Both the position numbers and the translations under genes were made by a program. From SKGA01 sp051819745 (GTDB lineage Archaea; Nanobdellota; Nanobdellia; Woesearchaeales; SKGA01), in the NCBI GenBank assembly GCA_051819745.1, contig JBNJGO010000045.1, positions 1 to 5,510 on the forward strand: a stretch of 5,510 nt of DNA, read 5' to 3'. Below, piece by piece: positions 4,102 through 5,510 of the stretch. The notes under the pieces are model-generated. The model was given only the letters and a program-made list of their open reading frames with translations. It was not told where the DNA came from and did not search any database. Every line of letters starts with the position of its first letter. Within the stretch, counting starts at the first letter, position 1.

Positions 4102-5417
4102 CTTACACCCTTACAAAACCAATAACCGCACAAATAGAGATTACCGAAGAATGTAATCAGAAATGTATTTTCTGCTATAATTATTTCAGAGACCAAAACA
4201 AGCCATTTCAAGATATGAATCCAGAACAAGGAAAAAACATAATCAAGAAACTCAAGAACATAGGTATTTTCACATTAACAATAACAGGAGGAGAACCATT
4301 CAGAAATAGAGAAACACTCTATACAATAATAACAGAAGCGAACAAACAAAATATACGAACAGGGATAAATACTAATGCAGCATTAATAAATGATAAAGAC
4401 ATACAATTTCTCAAGAATAAAAAAATAAGTTCCATGCTTGTTTCACTGCATCATCCTGAAGAAGAAGCAAGCAACAGAATAACAAACTCAAAAACACATA
4501 AAAAAACATTAGAAAATATAGCTAGATTACAATCAGAAGGAATATTCACTGCAGTGAATATGGTGACAATGAAAAATAATTATCATCTCGTCTATGATAT
4601 GGGTGAATTTCTCCATAACAAATATGACATAAGCGCATTTTCAGCAACACCAATAAGTCCAATGAAAAACCACCATAACCCGTTAGTATTGAATCCAACA
4701 GAATTACAATCAACACTTGATGACTTGTTATTATTACAACAAAACTATTCAATGGGTGTTGATGTTCTGGAAGTCATACCCAATTGCTATTTTAGTGATG
4801 TCAATACATATCAACAATTCATGAGAAGAACTTGTTCGGCAGGAAGCTCAGCTATAGCAGTAGGAAGTGATGGACAAGTAAGACCATGCACCCACTCCGA
4901 TGAACAAGCAGGAAATATTCTAGAAGAAGAATTTGAAACTATTTGGAATACTATGAAAAAATGGCGAGATAAATCCTTATATCCGGCAGAATGTATTTCA
5001 TGCGTCGAGACAGACTACTGTACATCAGGATGCAGGTTGAGCGCCCAAGCATTAACAGGCGATATTAAGGAGAAAGATCCCTACATGAAACAAGAAATAA
5101 AAACACCGCGAGAACAAGAAAAACACTTCAAACAAGTGCAAAATCATCAGTCATATTCAATCAATAAAGAAATACAAGTACGAAAAGAAGAGGATGACAC
5201 ATACACAATATTTGATGGGAAAACAAAAGTGAATCTTGTCAACAGAGAATTCTTAAAGTTTACAAACCACTTATCAGAAAAAGAGAGATTCAAACCTTGT
5301 GAGGTCGAGTACGGGGAATTGAATAAAGAAGAAATTACTGGTTTATTGACTATGATGTATAACAACAATTATATTCAAGAATCAAATAAAAACACATGGA
5401 ATCATCCAAATATATAA
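4098..5417 (+). CDS. radical SAM/SPASM peptide maturase with C-terminal PqqD/RRE-like domain
   Basis: A 439-residue second maturase. C19, C23 and C26 (CNQKCIFC) bind the SAM cluster, GGEP lies at 64-67, and VSLHHPEEE (115-123) matches the family's core strand. The SPASM region has C246, G259-x4-C264 and the full C-x2-C-x5-C-x3-C run (C299, C302, C308, C312), then TGDIKEKDPYM, where families I know usually end in DPYC or DPFC; here it is M330. Residues about 350-430 (SINKEIQVRKEEDD..., IFDGKTKVNLVNREF, then two helices) resemble PqqD/RRE domains (three strands and three helices, R-x-E near the start), which bind RiPP leaders. ATG overlaps the previous stop as ATGA, with an SD-like AGAAGGT (4085-4091) six bases upstream. 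Radical SAM/SPASM identity is firm; the RRE call is by pattern only. Confidence 0.87.
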   Translation: MTYTLTKPITAQIEITEECNQKCIFCYNYFRDQNKPFQDMNPEQGKNIIKKLKNIGIFTLTITGGEPFRNRETLYTIITEANKQNIRTGINTNAALINDKDIQFLKNKKISSMLVSLHHPEEEASNRITNSKTHKKTLENIARLQSEGIFTAVNMVTMKNNYHLVYDMGEFLHNKYDISAFSATPISPMKNHHNPLVLNPTELQSTLDDLLLLQQNYSMGVDVLEVIPNCYFSDVNTYQQFMRRTCSAGSSAIAVGSDGQVRPCTHSDEQAGNILEEEFETIWNTMKKWRDKSLYPAECISCVETDYCTSGCRLSAQALTGDIKEKDPYMKQEIKTPREQEKHFKQVQNHQSYSINKEIQVRKEEDDTYTIFDGKTKVNLVNREFLKFTNHLSEKERFKPCEVEYGELNKEEITGLLTMMYNNNYIQESNKNTWNHPNI

Positions 5418-5510
5418 CCATCACATTATACTTCTATAATAAGAAACTAAACAACGAGAAACAAGAAAGTGAGAAAGAAAAAAACAGCAAGGAACTAATA
5501 GACCTTGATA
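5396..5510 (+). CDS. start of a further operon gene, cut by the window edge
   Basis: An ATG inside the last codons of the second radical SAM gene opens a frame that stays open for 38 codons to the window end, beginning MESSKYITITLYFYNKK and continuing with an E/K/N-rich stretch. The 22-bp overlap matches the way the earlier genes overlap (1, 38 and 4 bp), and no terminator or stop interrupts it. There is no clear SD, so coupling to the upstream gene is assumed. The product cannot be named. A chance open frame in A-rich DNA is the alternative. An exporter, a further modifying enzyme or an immunity factor would be expected here. Confidence 0.45.
   Translation, partial: MESSKYITITLYFYNKKLNNEKQESEKEKNSKELIDLD

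Overview
The window looks archaeal, most likely a small-genome DPANN-type lineage, though no marker gene fixes the taxon. The grounds are TATA-like boxes about 25 bp from expected start sites, one apparently leaderless gene, Shine-Dalgarno (SD) sites of the AGGTGAT type, and an antitoxin/toxin pair of a type (DUF2683 with RelE) that I know mainly from archaea.

Left part (1 to about 1600). A minus-strand gene (55-987) encodes a RelA/SpoT-type HD hydrolase that keeps the motif set of the (p)ppGpp hydrolase site. Divergent from it is a toxin-antitoxin pair: a ribbon-helix-helix antitoxin (1085-1336) overlapping a RelE/ParE-type toxin (1329-1598) by 8 bp. Four GTGAT units repeat at exactly 10 bp over the antitoxin leader, SD and start codon, as expected for an autoregulatory operator.

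Middle (1599-2046). About 450 bp have no intact gene. They hold a 14-bp palindrome, a 10-bp stem-loop behind the toxin gene, a possible frameshifted gene remnant, and a TATA box plus SD for the next operon.

Right part (2047 to the window end). A tightly packed plus-strand operon looks like a RiPP (ribosomally made, post-translationally modified peptide) cluster. Its parts are a 67-residue precursor with a cysteine-rich C-terminus, a cytoplasmic HExxH metallopeptidase, a radical SAM protein whose SPASM region keeps only one cluster's worth of cysteines, a second radical SAM/SPASM protein with a C-terminal PqqD/RRE-like domain, and the start of a further overlapping gene cut by the window edge. 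I infer that the RRE-like domain holds the leader, the two radical SAM enzymes modify the CCHG...CYSNC core, and the peptidase removes the leader. The operon is about 30% GC in sampled lines, against about 50% in the HD gene, which suggests separate origin.

The RiPP operon is the candidate undescribed system. Its core does not match a class I can name with confidence, and it carries two C-aromatic-x-N units (CHGN, CYSN) that could be targets for cyclophane or thioether formation.
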